5,776 nt of DNA from an uncultured Nitrososphaerales archaeon (GTDB lineage Archaea > Thermoproteota > Nitrososphaeria > Nitrososphaerales > JAAOZN01), in NCBI GenBank assembly GCA_938029515.1, contig CALJAQ010000091.1, positions 1-5,776 on the forward strand. The letters run 5' to 3'. The translations under genes and the position numbers were made by a program. Each line of letters opens with the position of its first letter. The stretch's first letter is position 1. Below the pieces are notes generated by a model. It ran no database searches and had not been told where the DNA came from. It saw only the letters and a list, made by a program, of their open reading frames with translations. Below are positions 1 to 5,503 of this stretch, one piece after another.

Positions 1-771
1 TATTTTCTTGGCTGCTTCTAAGCTGATGTGATGCTTTTCGAGAACAGTGTCTGGTGAACCTGCTACTATAAATGCGATTACGGGCACCGCAGCTTTAAAC
101 GCTTTCTCCTCATTCTCGTGTATGGAGAAGGCGGTGTATGCTGCTACATCAATCTCATCCATCCCTCTACCAGCTGCTAAAGAACCCTCCTTAACCAACT
201 CCACAGATTCTCTTATATCTTCTGGATTCGACGCATTTATCAAAACACCGTCGCCGATTTCACCAGCCAACTTAAGCATCTTAGCGCCTTGAGCACCTAT
301 GTAAATCGGAATAGGCGTCCTAACTTTAAACGCAAGTTTAGCGGAGTTTACCTTAAAGACGCTGCCCTCAAAGTTCTGCACGCCTTCACCCCTGAGAAGT
401 GCACGTATCATCTGAACAGCCTCCCTCATTGCCGAGAGAGGCTTAGCCACTTGAACACCGGCCTGTTGAAGAGTAGTCAAGTCTCCAGCACCTATACCGC
501 AGACTACTCTCCCAGGTGCAACCTCATTTAAAGAAGCTATGTTGCTGGCTGTTGCAAGCGGACTTATAAGAAATGGGTTTGTTACACCAGTGCCGACTCT
601 GATCTTGTCTGTGTAGTTGAGTACTAAGGTTAATGTGACGTAGACGCTGCGGTTGATGAAGTGGTCCGTTACCCAGAGGTTATCGAAGCCACCCTTTTCA
701 GCTTGAATAGCATAGTAGACTGTCCTCCAGTAGACTTCTTTAGGCACAAACTCTACTCCAAATTTCACCAC
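1..771 (-). CDS. mer: 5,10-methylenetetrahydromethanopterin reductase (Mer), 3' end cut off by the window edge
   Basis: Known for the family: a cytoplasmic, F420-dependent, luciferase-like (LLM) TIM-barrel enzyme that interconverts methylene- and methyl-tetrahydromethanopterin, in methanogenesis or, in non-methanogens, other C1 folate-like metabolism. Seen by translating the reverse strand: an N-terminus reading VKFGVEFVPKEVYW, then FDNLWVTDH (about residues 28-36), GTGVTNPFLISPLATASN, GRVVCGIGAGD, KPLSAMREAVQMIRALL, PIPIYIGAQGAKMLKLAGE, IGDGVLINAS and AFIVAGSPDTVLEKH. These follow Mer block by block, more closely than other LLM enzymes. About 257 residues are visible; Mer is usually about 320-330, so roughly 65-75 C-terminal residues lie off the left edge. 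Two tandem GTG codons (771 and 768) are possible starts; a GGTGA motif at 782-778 sits 6 and 9 bases before them, and an in-frame TGA at 777-775 rules out anything earlier. It is the last visible gene of a likely minus-strand operon. Arginines are mostly AGA/AGG, as in the other resident genes. Confidence 0.92.
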   Translation of the reverse strand, partial: MVKFGVEFVPKEVYWRTVYYAIQAEKGGFDNLWVTDHFINRSVYVTLTLVLNYTDKIRVGTGVTNPFLISPLATASNIASLNEVAPGRVVCGIGAGDLTTLQQAGVQVAKPLSAMREAVQMIRALLRGEGVQNFEGSVFKVNSAKLAFKVRTPIPIYIGAQGAKMLKLAGEIGDGVLINASNPEDIRESVELVKEGSLAAGRGMDEIDVAAYTAFSIHENEEKAFKAAVPVIAFIVAGSPDTVLEKHHISLEAAKKI

Positions 772-777
772 CGCTCA

Positions 778-782
778 TCACC
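778..782 (-). promoter_or_regulatory. Shine-Dalgarno motif for mer
   Basis: GGTGA on the minus strand, overlapping the TGA stop of the 98-residue gene upstream. It lies 6 bases before GTG 771 and 9 before GTG 768, so it slightly favours either start without deciding between them. The overlap suggests translation of mer is coupled to the preceding gene. Confidence 0.6.
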
Positions 783-1074
783 CTTTTTGCATAGCTTTTC
801 GGATAGTTTCATAAGCTTCAAGATTGAGTTCTTTAAGCTTGTTGACCGCCGCTTCGGAGTCAAGTGTCAAAGCCGCTTCGAGCAGAACTTTAACTCCCTC
901 GTCTCCTTCAATTTCATCTTTCTGCCAGAGGTAAAGGAAGCTCTTTGCTAGGCTGCTTGGGAGCTTATCCCCACCTTTGGCGTTAAGCAGTATGTCGATG
1001 AGCTGGGTAGATAGAGCGCTACGGATACTCTTAGGTATTTGAGCAGCAACATCTAACAGATTCACGCTACTCAT
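778..1074 (-). CDS. Hypothetical small all-helical protein (98 aa) between the DUF3786-like gene and mer
   Basis: I do not recognise this family. The 98-residue product has no signal peptide, membrane segment, cysteine pair or obvious metal motif. It reads as several amphipathic helices: about 3-28 (LLDVAAQIPKSIRSALSTQL), 38-52 (LPSSLAKSFLYLWQKDE), 56-72 (EGDEGVKVLLEAALTLD) and 72-95 (SEAAVNKLKELNLEAYETIR), so a small soluble helical domain is likely. It is supported as a real gene by an ATG start with GGAG 7 bases upstream (1085-1082), by a 23-base gap after the upstream gene, and by only 6 bases to the first possible mer start. This operon position suggests a job linked to the F420/methanopterin C1 enzyme, but that is inference only. 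Confidence 0.75.
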   Translation of the reverse strand: MSSVNLLDVAAQIPKSIRSALSTQLIDILLNAKGGDKLPSSLAKSFLYLWQKDEIEGDEGVKVLLEAALTLDSEAAVNKLKELNLEAYETIRKAMQKG

Positions 1075-1081
1075 AACCTAT

Positions 1082-1085
1082 CTCC
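1082..1085 (-). promoter_or_regulatory. Shine-Dalgarno motif for the 98-residue protein gene
   Basis: GGAG on the minus strand, 7 bases before ATG 1074, inside the 23-base gap after the upstream stop codon. It supports this start and reinitiation on a shared transcript. Confidence 0.55.
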
Positions 1086-1097
1086 ACGCTAAACTAG

Positions 1098-1832
1098 CTA
1101 AAAAGGTTTAACCTTACTTTTAAGTAGGTTATATGCCGCACCTAACCTAGAAATTATGAGAAAGGTTAGAGCTTTAAGATCCTCAATCGGTATCTGAGTC
1201 AGTAGTGTCTCAGCACCGTAGAGTGTAGAGACATATGGGGGAAGCTCTTCATCACCAGCCCAATATGCAAACCTCACCCTAACCGATGATAGAGGTTCGA
1301 CTTCATATGCCCATAGTGCGTCAAGATGCTTGACGACTCTACCTCCGACCAGCTCAGTAACCTTTTCAACCTCCTCAGCGTCAGCTCTAGGCATAACCCC
1401 AAGCAGCTGCGCTGCAAAGACCCTATCATATCCACGCATAGTATCAGCTCCGCCGAAGCGTGCTATGCTGATAAGCTCTGAGCTGGGTTGCGGGGGCTCT
1501 GAGGTAGATAAGCACCCTCTCTCGAAGCAATTAACAGCTATAGGTAGGTACTGGGCGTAGTGGCGTGGTTTTTCTAGCCGGTCGATGTAGTATAGCCTGA
1601 TCTTAGGAGGGTTTACGCTAAATAGTAGATCAAGCCCCATAAATGACGTTTTAAGCAAGGCATCAGATATATTACCTGTTAGATCAGCCTTTAGGAACTT
1701 TGCGCCTCGGAGTAGGTCAGCCCAGCTCCTTGATTCAAATAATGTTAATATCTTAGTGAGCCACCTTTCTTCTACATCTTCCCCTCTTCGAAAACCTCTA
1801 CCTTCAAACTGATCTATTGAGCTCATAGACAC
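1098..1832 (-). CDS. DUF3786-like protein, first gene of the mer operon
   Basis: The 244-residue product resembles DUF3786 proteins, a domain of unknown function in archaea and anaerobic bacteria, some of which have been linked to corrinoid or C1 metabolism (recalled, not checked). The match is in the C-terminal half: ARFGGADTMRGYDRVF (about 124-139), LLGVMP (143-148), a helix plus LVGGRVVKHLDALWAYEV (161-178), then VRFAYWAGDEELPP (186-199) followed by LYGAETLLTQIPIEDLKALT and a final helix. The WxGDEExPP segment is the most family-like piece. The N-terminal ~100 residues are unassigned; there are no membrane segments and only two cysteines (102, 107). Two starts are possible: GTG 1832 or ATG 1826 (242 aa). 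The TATA box at 1851-1858 lies about 27 bases before 1826, and no Shine-Dalgarno motif is present, so a leaderless transcript starting at or near the ATG is attractive. The gene ends with TAG at 1100-1098. Confidence 0.72.
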   Translation of the reverse strand: MSMSSIDQFEGRGFRRGEDVEERWLTKILTLFESRSWADLLRGAKFLKADLTGNISDALLKTSFMGLDLLFSVNPPKIRLYYIDRLEKPRHYAQYLPIAVNCFERGCLSTSEPPQPSSELISIARFGGADTMRGYDRVFAAQLLGVMPRADAEEVEKVTELVGGRVVKHLDALWAYEVEPLSSVRVRFAYWAGDEELPPYVSTLYGAETLLTQIPIEDLKALTFLIISRLGAAYNLLKSKVKPF

Positions 1833-1850
1833 ATTTAAATCTAAAACTCA

Positions 1851-1858
1851 TTTATAAA
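1851..1858. promoter_or_regulatory. Palindromic TATA box shared by divergent promoters
   Basis: TTTATAAA is its own reverse complement and sits in the 71-77 bp between the divergent DUF3786-like and ZIP genes. Leftward it is centred about 28 bases before ATG 1826 and 22 before GTG 1832, fitting a leaderless message. Rightward a transcript would start near 1881-1883, about 20 bases before ATG 1904. The flanking A/T-rich bases continue the element (TTTATAAAAATA to the right). Whether TBP uses it in one or both directions cannot be told from sequence; no clear BRE decides the direction. Confidence 0.6.
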
Positions 1859-1903
1859 AATACGGTTGACCAGAAAGATGCAATAGAGGTAGAGTGCTTG
1901 TAG

Positions 1904-2650
1904 ATGGATAATTTACAACTAGGCTTAGTGGCCAGCCTGCTTGTAGGCGCAACAACAGGTTTTGGAGGTCTCCCAGTCTTCTTTATGAAAGATGTAACCC
2001 AACGCATACTAGATGCGCTACTTGGATTCGCAGCAGGGGTTATGCTCGCTGCAACGGCCTTCAGCCTTCTTATCCCAGCGATAGAATATGGAGGGGTGCT
2101 ACAAGCTACACTAGTTTTCATAATAGGGGCCACCGTAATATACCTAATAGACAAACATGTGCCTCATGAACATCTACTTAAAGGGCATGAGGGGCCACCG
2201 TCTCCACACCTCTCAGGAACTAGCCTAATGATAATCGCCATAACTATACACAACTTCCCAGAGGGGTTGGCTGTAGGTGTCTCATTTGGAGGGGGTGAAC
2301 TAATCTCCGCAATGACGATAGCAGTAGCGATAGCCCTACAGAACATACCCGAAGGCTCAGCTGTAGCCTTCCTTCTTATTAGAGTAGGGTTTAAAAGAAG
2401 GAAAGCAGCCTTTTACGCCCTGCTCACAGGCCTCTTAGAACCAATAAGTGGGATCGTAGGAGTCTCCGTGATAGCGGTGTCAACTCATCTGCTCCCACCA
2501 GCTTTAGCGTTTGCTGGAGGATGTATGGCATTCGTAGTTAGCCACGAGATGATACCTGAGAGCCATAGGTTTGGGCATGAGAGGGAAGCTACCTTCGGCT
2601 TCGTAGCAGGCTTCGCCCTTATGATGCTACTTGACAACGCCTTCGGTTAA
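1904..2650 (+). CDS. ZIP-family divalent metal transporter (GufA/ZupT-like)
   Basis: Integral membrane protein of 248 residues, expected to move zinc or another divalent cation into the cytoplasm; exact metal unknown. About eight hydrophobic segments are visible (for example 5-28, 37-60, 65-82, 106-128, 133-158, 169-192, 197-214, 229-246). The two ZIP signature helices are present: HNFPEGLAVGVSF at 116-128 (H116, N117, E120) and LQNIPEGSAVA at 145-155 (Q146, N147, E150), with a third conserved acidic site at LLEPISG (E179) and HEMIPESHR at 214-222. The loop at 83-102 is histidine-rich (H85, H88, H90, H95, H102), typical of ZIP metal-binding loops. Length fits short prokaryotic ZIPs. ATG 1904 is forced by an in-frame TAG just before it; GAGGT at 1886-1890 lies 13 bases upstream, which is long. 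A T-run follows the stop. Confidence 0.93.
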   Translation: MDNLQLGLVASLLVGATTGFGGLPVFFMKDVTQRILDALLGFAAGVMLAATAFSLLIPAIEYGGVLQATLVFIIGATVIYLIDKHVPHEHLLKGHEGPPSPHLSGTSLMIIAITIHNFPEGLAVGVSFGGGELISAMTIAVAIALQNIPEGSAVAFLLIRVGFKRRKAAFYALLTGLLEPISGIVGVSVIAVSTHLLPPALAFAGGCMAFVVSHEMIPESHRFGHEREATFGFVAGFALMMLLDNAFG

Positions 2651-2657
2651 AGTAAGC

Positions 2658-2664
2658 TTTTTTT
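2658..2664 (+). terminator. T-run terminator after the ZIP transporter gene
   Basis: Seven consecutive T residues begin 8 bases past the TAA of the ZIP gene. Archaeal RNA polymerase commonly terminates at such tracts without a hairpin. Readthrough into the next gene, which starts 44 bases after the ZIP stop, remains possible. Confidence 0.5.
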
Positions 2665-2682
2665 CTAACCACCTCCCTCTAA

Positions 2683-2686
2683 AGGA
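2683..2686 (+). promoter_or_regulatory. Shine-Dalgarno motif supporting the TTG start of the M29-like gene
   Basis: AGGA lies 8 bases before TTG 2695. The in-frame TAA at 2680-2682 excludes starts further upstream, so this motif supports the TTG codon. No convincing TATA box is visible in the short gap after the ZIP terminator. Confidence 0.5.
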
Positions 2687-2694
2687 ATTTAGAG

Positions 2695-3636
2695 TTGACT
2701 ACGCTAGCGGAAGCGGCTGATATACTTGTAAAGTTCTGCGCAAAGGTAGCCCCAGGTGAAAGAGCGCTTATTATCTCAGATAAGGCTCAGGACCCTCAGA
2801 TACTAGAAGCGATTAAGAAAGTAGTGGAGAGTGAGGGGGCTGAACCTAGGGTAACAGTCTACGAATCATTAGAGGATGGTAGATTGCCACAAAGGTACAA
2901 GTCTGTATTTGACGATGTGGATGTCGTTTTTGCATGCAGCGCAGAACCATTTTCCTACGACTATTTCTATGAATGTACCGCAAAAGGGGCTAGAGTGATA
3001 AGTATGTTTAGAATTAACATTCCAACACTACTACGCACTGTGCAAATTAATTATGAGGAGCTAGCTGAGGAACTAGAAGACCTTGGTAAGAGGTTGCAGA
3101 AGGCTAGAATTGCAGAAGTGAAGACACCTGCAGGCACAAACCTAGTTATGGAGTTTGCTGGAAGAACGGCTAGGTTGGCAACTGGTTTAGCGCACAACAA
3201 AGGTGACCTGACCTTCATACCCGCAGGCTTGGTAGCGGTTGCTCCAAAAGAATTTACAGCAAAAGGAAGACTGTTCGTAGACGGCACAATCATAGGTGCT
3301 GGGAGGGTTCAGAAGCCTATTATGTGCATGATACAGCGGGGCAGATTGACAGACTTGGCTGATGATCAGGCCTACCCACTTCTAAGACACAAACTTTCAA
3401 GAGATGAGGATGCTAACGTGCTCTGTGAAGTAGGGGTAGGTACAAACCCTAAAGCCAAGTTAGTAGGTGGAGCTGAAGATGAAAGGGTAAGGGGCACCGT
3501 ATTCATAGGCTTCGGCGACAACACCCTCTTCGGAGGAAAGATCAAAAGCGTAAGCCACCTTGACGTGACTCTACTTAAAGGCACGCTGATATTAGATGGA
3601 GAGCCGGTGGTTGAAGCGGGGCAGATATTAGTTTAA
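2695..3636 (+). CDS. M29-like aminopeptidase (aminopeptidase T) family protein with degenerate metal site
   Basis: A cytoplasmic 313-residue protein of the M29 / aminopeptidase-T superfamily, which also holds NicX-type dioxygenases. The N-terminal alpha/beta domain covers about 1-130 (ILVKFCAKVAPGERALIISD at 10-29). The C-terminal metal domain contains FIPAGLVAVAPKE (174-186), GRLFVDGTI, CEVGVGTNP (244-252), GTVFIGFGDNTLFGG (267-281) and SHLDV (287-291). From my recall of the family, ligands should be the Glu in a PGGE-like motif, the Glu before the VGxGxNP block, a His in GTVHI and the His/Asp of HxD. Here the first is L179 and the third F270, while E245, H288 and D290 remain. Peptidase activity is therefore doubtful. 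M29 enzymes usually have about 370-410 residues, so this is short. Start TTG 2695 is the only start codon after an in-frame TAA at 2680, with AGGA 8 bases upstream. A close binding-only or non-peptidase role is possible. Confidence 0.8.
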   Translation: MTTLAEAADILVKFCAKVAPGERALIISDKAQDPQILEAIKKVVESEGAEPRVTVYESLEDGRLPQRYKSVFDDVDVVFACSAEPFSYDYFYECTAKGARVISMFRINIPTLLRTVQINYEELAEELEDLGKRLQKARIAEVKTPAGTNLVMEFAGRTARLATGLAHNKGDLTFIPAGLVAVAPKEFTAKGRLFVDGTIIGAGRVQKPIMCMIQRGRLTDLADDQAYPLLRHKLSRDEDANVLCEVGVGTNPKAKLVGGAEDERVRGTVFIGFGDNTLFGGKIKSVSHLDVTLLKGTLILDGEPVVEAGQILV

Positions 3637-3639
3637 AAA
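3632..3639 (+). promoter_or_regulatory. Likely TATA box of the tRNA-Arg gene
   Basis: TTTAAAAA overlaps the stop codon of the M29-like gene and is centred about 32 bases before the mature tRNA 5' end. Transcription would start near 3662, leaving a leader of about 6 bases for RNase P. A weaker alternative, ATATA at 3644-3648, is too close for the usual spacing. Confidence 0.42.
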
Positions 3640-3667
3640 CCACATATACCTCAACCTTCTTTGAAGC

Positions 3668-3757
3668 GGGCCCGTAGCTCAGCATGGACAGAGCATCGGC
3701 CCTCTAATAGATTAAGGGGGGAGCCGGGGGTCGCGAGTTCAAATCTCGCCGGGCCCG
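3668..3757 (+). tRNA. tRNA-Arg(TCT) with a 15-base intron
   Basis: Folded by hand. Acceptor stem GGGCCCG (3668-3674) pairs with CGGGCCC (3750-3756), discriminator G73 at 3757, no CCA encoded. T8 A9; D stem GCTC/GAGC (3677-3680/3691-3694) with GG in the loop. Anticodon stem TCGGC (3696-3700) pairs with GCCGG (3723-3727) with one T-G pair. Variable region is 5 bases. T stem GCGAG/CTCGC (3733-3737/3745-3749) around TTCAAAT. Removing the intron at 37/38 leaves loop C-C-T-C-T-A-A, so the anticodon is TCT, reading AGA/AGG, the arginine codons favoured by the resident genes. A20 and C35 fit known arginine identity elements. Position 33 is C rather than the nearly universal U. The spliced tRNA is 75 bases. 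The adjacent integrase remnant suggests the gene was an integration site. Confidence 0.9.
3707..3721 (+). other. tRNA intron (archaeal, position 37/38)
   Basis: The boundaries come from a bulge-helix-bulge fold. The exon stretch CCTC (3701-3704) pairs with GGGG (3716-3719) with one T-G pair to give the four-base central helix. The bulges are T-A-A (3705-3707) and G-G-A (3720-3722). Cutting each bulge between its second and third base releases 15 bases and places A3722 as position 38. The intron has almost no internal stem of its own and ends in a run of six G. Confidence 0.75.
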
Positions 3758-3778
3758 CTCCTAACTGGGTGCAAATAC

Positions 3779-3786
3779 TTTAAATA
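3779..3786 (+). promoter_or_regulatory. TATA box of the integrase remnant
   Basis: TTTAAATA is centred about 26 bases before ATG 3809, the spacing expected for a leaderless archaeal transcript. The promoter thus seems preserved while the gene behind it is broken. Confidence 0.45.
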
Positions 3787-3808
3787 CTAAGTTTGGTTTA
3801 TAATCTTG

Positions 3809-4277
3809 ATGCAATACGTCGAAAAAGGAAGCAATTACAGTTAGCTTCTCAGCACCCCTCAGCTTAATCGTTGGCTTAGGAATATCGGTAGGGAAGCCCA
3901 ATCACTTGAAGATGCTATTAGAAGGCTAGGTAAGCTATGCGAGCTTATTAAAACAACTCCAAAAGGATTGTTGGAGTGGGCTAGTAGAGGTTTGATGGGC
4001 TTTCAAATTCATACCTGCTAACAAGATCTTCCAGAGAGGATGTGGGTAAAGCTCCTGCTATATCCAAGGATTTTAAAAATGTAAGTCGTGGCTACGCTAC
4101 AATGGCATAACCTTAACGAGGAAGATTAATGTAAAAAATTCAACCGCTACGCCCACGATAGAGAATGAGCAAGTTTCTTCTCAGGAAGAGCTTGCAAGAA
4201 TTTTAAGAGCTTCTAACACAATAGTTTAGACGAAGCTTAAAAAGACTTTCATTGGTATTAGACCTGTGTTCAAGTAA
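3809..4277 (+). pseudogene. Decayed archaeal tyrosine recombinase (integrase)
   Basis: No single long frame exists, but three consecutive frames give integrase-like sequence in the right order. Frame one (3809-4021) has an in-frame TAG at 3842 and contains RWLRNIGREAQSLED, RRLGKLCELIKTTPKGLLEWA, the helical core-binding domain. Near 4009 the reading moves to a second frame (YLLTRSSREDVGKA), and near 4083 to a third with KSWLRYNGITLTRKINVKN, TPTIENEQVSSQEELARIL and RASNT. Each change is explained by one lost base. A TAG at 4227 then interrupts the line before KTFIGIRPVFK, which resembles the segment carrying the first catalytic Arg. A stop at 4275 follows, and the catalytic His, second Arg and Tyr are nowhere nearby. 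The protein would have catalysed site-specific integration, probably into the adjacent tRNA. The family call rests on recalled motifs of archaeal integrases. Confidence 0.8.
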
Positions 4278-4344
4278 ATGTTTATCAAGTTAACTTCAGA
4301 TTAACAATTTAAAGAGGCAGATACAAATAGGTAACGTTGATAGC
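4278..4344 (+). promoter_or_regulatory. Upstream region of the winged-helix gene with a possible TATA box
   Basis: TTTAAA at 4308-4313 is about 34 bases before ATG 4345, which would give a leader of roughly 8 bases. There is no convincing Shine-Dalgarno motif near the start. Nothing else stands out. Confidence 0.35.
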
Positions 4345-4695
4345 ATGAAGAAGATAGAAGGGCTATTCGCAATGGCTTCGCCTAAGATTCTCTTAGACCA
4401 CTATTGGAACGTATTAGATCTCATAGCTTGGAGAGGATTTATCGAATCTAAGGGTAAAGAACATTTCACTACTTCAGACCTTGCTGATAAACTCTCAGAA
4501 GACGGCAGAAGCTCTAAAAATCCCTTCTATGTTAGAGTATGTTCACGGCCTATTGCGATTATTGAAAAAGTGGTTAGTGAGCTTGTAAGCTTAGAGCTAT
4601 TGATTAAAGACAGGGAGAATTTGCGAAAAACTGATAAGTTTTACTGTATGCTAACTATTGATCTAAAAACAACGCAACGTGCAAGAAAATTATGA
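4345..4695 (+). CDS. Hypothetical winged-helix-like protein (116 aa)
   Basis: I do not recognise the family. The predicted layout fits a winged-helix DNA-binding domain: a helix at about 14-35 ([20 protein letters not shown]), [11 protein letters not shown] at 41-51 as helix two, a long helix about 68-86 ([19 protein letters not shown]) that could be the recognition helix, and a beta wing around 87-106 ([19 protein letters not shown]). No membrane segment or catalytic motif is visible. The gene overlaps the next by four bases (ATGA, stop 4693-4695, start 4692), so the two are probably translated together and functionally linked; a regulator or adaptor for the membrane protein is possible. ATG 4345 is the only start offered by the frame's extent and fits a possible TATA at 4308-4313. 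Arginine codons are mixed AGR and CGN. It lies inside the decayed element yet is intact. Confidence 0.68.
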   Translation: MKKIEGLFAMASPKILLDHYWNVLDLIAWRGFIESKGKEHFTTSDLADKLSEDGRSSKNPFYVRVCSRPIAIIEKVVSELVSLELLIKDRENLRKTDKFYCMLTIDLKTTQRARKL

Positions 4696-5327
4696 GCAAT
4701 AAAGTAAAGGATAGTGCAGAGGAAAAAACTGAATTCGGTGAGTTGCTCAAGTATACTACCCTAGGGTATGCTGGGGGACTTTTTCTCGGCGCTTTGTTAG
4801 ATTTTCTAGGTTTCCAGCTCAGCGCTATTGGACAATGGATTGTCCGTACTCTTTCAGGAGAAGGTGAAAGTATCTTTGAAGGGATTTATGCTCTTCGTCA
4901 GCGATTCCGACACGCAACACGATCCCTGGCTGAGGCTTATGGATGGGGTAAATTTATGGGAATGTCTACACCGTGGTTTATCGATTGGATGAGTCGCCTT
5001 CTAGGCGTGGATGTTTACGGTGTAGAGGGATTTTACATACCATATTTTTATGCGCTTAGCGATCAGATTGGAGCCAATATTTCAGGGCTGATTTTCCTTT
5101 GGAGAAAAGAACACTCCTGGTCAAAAGCTATCATCCAATATATTCGCCAACCTGTGATGCTCACTAGTCTGTTAATTATTTTCATTGTTCCAATAGGATT
5201 GCTTGGAGCTCGCTTGACTGGGTTTAGTCCCACCACTCAGGTTTATACAGCGTTAGAAACAATTGTAGCGAATCTCTGTTGGGTTCCTCCGTTAGTAGGG
5301 TGGTTAGGAGAAGTTTTAGAGCGATGA
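4692..5327 (+). CDS. Hypothetical multi-pass membrane protein (211 aa) paired with the winged-helix gene
   Basis: Unrecognised. The N-terminus (1-20) is charged and soluble. Hydrophobic stretches lie at about 22-41 (glycine-rich, [19 protein letters not shown]), 43-54, 114-137, 155-173 ([19 protein letters not shown]) and 184-206, so about three to five membrane segments are likely. Between them sits a basic amphipathic stretch (68-79, [12 protein letters not shown]) and a tryptophan-rich segment (85-99, [15 protein letters not shown]). There is no signal peptide, no transporter signature and no catalytic motif. The start ATG overlaps the stop of the preceding gene by four bases and lacks a Shine-Dalgarno motif, so coupling is likely. 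Nine of ten arginine codons are CGN, unlike the AGA/AGG preference of the genes left of the tRNA, a sign of separate origin. Alternatives include a pore or membrane effector, an element-encoded exclusion protein, or a secretion partner; none is supported directly. Confidence 0.72.
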   Translation: MSNKVKDSAEEKTEFGELLKYTTLGYAGGLFLGALLDFLGFQLSAIGQWIVRTLSGEGESIFEGIYALRQRFRHATRSLAEAYGWGKFMGMSTPWFIDWMSRLLGVDVYGVEGFYIPYFYALSDQIGANISGLIFLWRKEHSWSKAIIQYIRQPVMLTSLLIIFIVPIGLLGARLTGFSPTTQVYTALETIVANLCWVPPLVGWLGEVLER

Positions 5328-5503
5328 AATTCTTTCCGTCGAATTATTGAGGTCATGAGGAGTATATAGCCAATTCGTTCACTCATATTATACGCCATGG
5401 CACATTTTCCCCTTTTCATCTGTGCTTGAATTTAAGGTCTTTAGACTTGAGCTATCTGCTTTTGGTTCGACGAACTATTTAGAAGGCAGTAGGTAGAAGA
5501 CTG
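5328..5503 (+). other. Probable broken coding sequence, nothing identifiable
   Basis: No intact gene is visible. An ATG overlapping the membrane protein's stop (5324-5326) opens a frame closed after 8 codons by TGA at 5348-5350; the same frame is then open from 5351 to about 5480. A second frame, open from 5359 to about 5485, reads protein-like (LEFKVFRLELSAFGSTNYLE). T-rich patches at 5404-5407 and 5413-5416 could end transcription of the preceding pair. These may be decayed remains of a gene; I cannot name it. Confidence 0.3.

Noticed and set aside
47..531. Plus-strand open frames at 47-292 and 289-531
   Set aside because: They are antisense to the strongly supported mer coding sequence and give low-complexity, unrecognisable proteins.
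772..783. TGATGA on the minus strand as a C/D box small RNA box C
   Set aside because: It overlaps the stop/Shine-Dalgarno junction of two genes and no box D partner at suitable distance was found.
1852..2346. Minus-strand open frames under the ZIP gene
   Set aside because: Shadows of a clear transporter gene; their proteins have no recognisable features.
3702..3708. Reading the anticodon loop one base later gives a CTA anticodon, which would decode TAG.
   Set aside because: The anticodon stem would not pair in that register; TCGGC/GCCGG and the bulge-helix-bulge fold both require anticodon TCT. The in-frame TAG codons in the integrase remnant are accompanied by frame changes, so they are decay and not recoding.
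5461..5480. GGTTCGA followed by CGAAC at 5464-5475, resembling a tRNA T arm or possible att fragment
   Set aside because: It does not match the tRNA-Arg T arm (TTCAAAT loop), no acceptor stem flanks it, and the palindrome is short enough to be chance.
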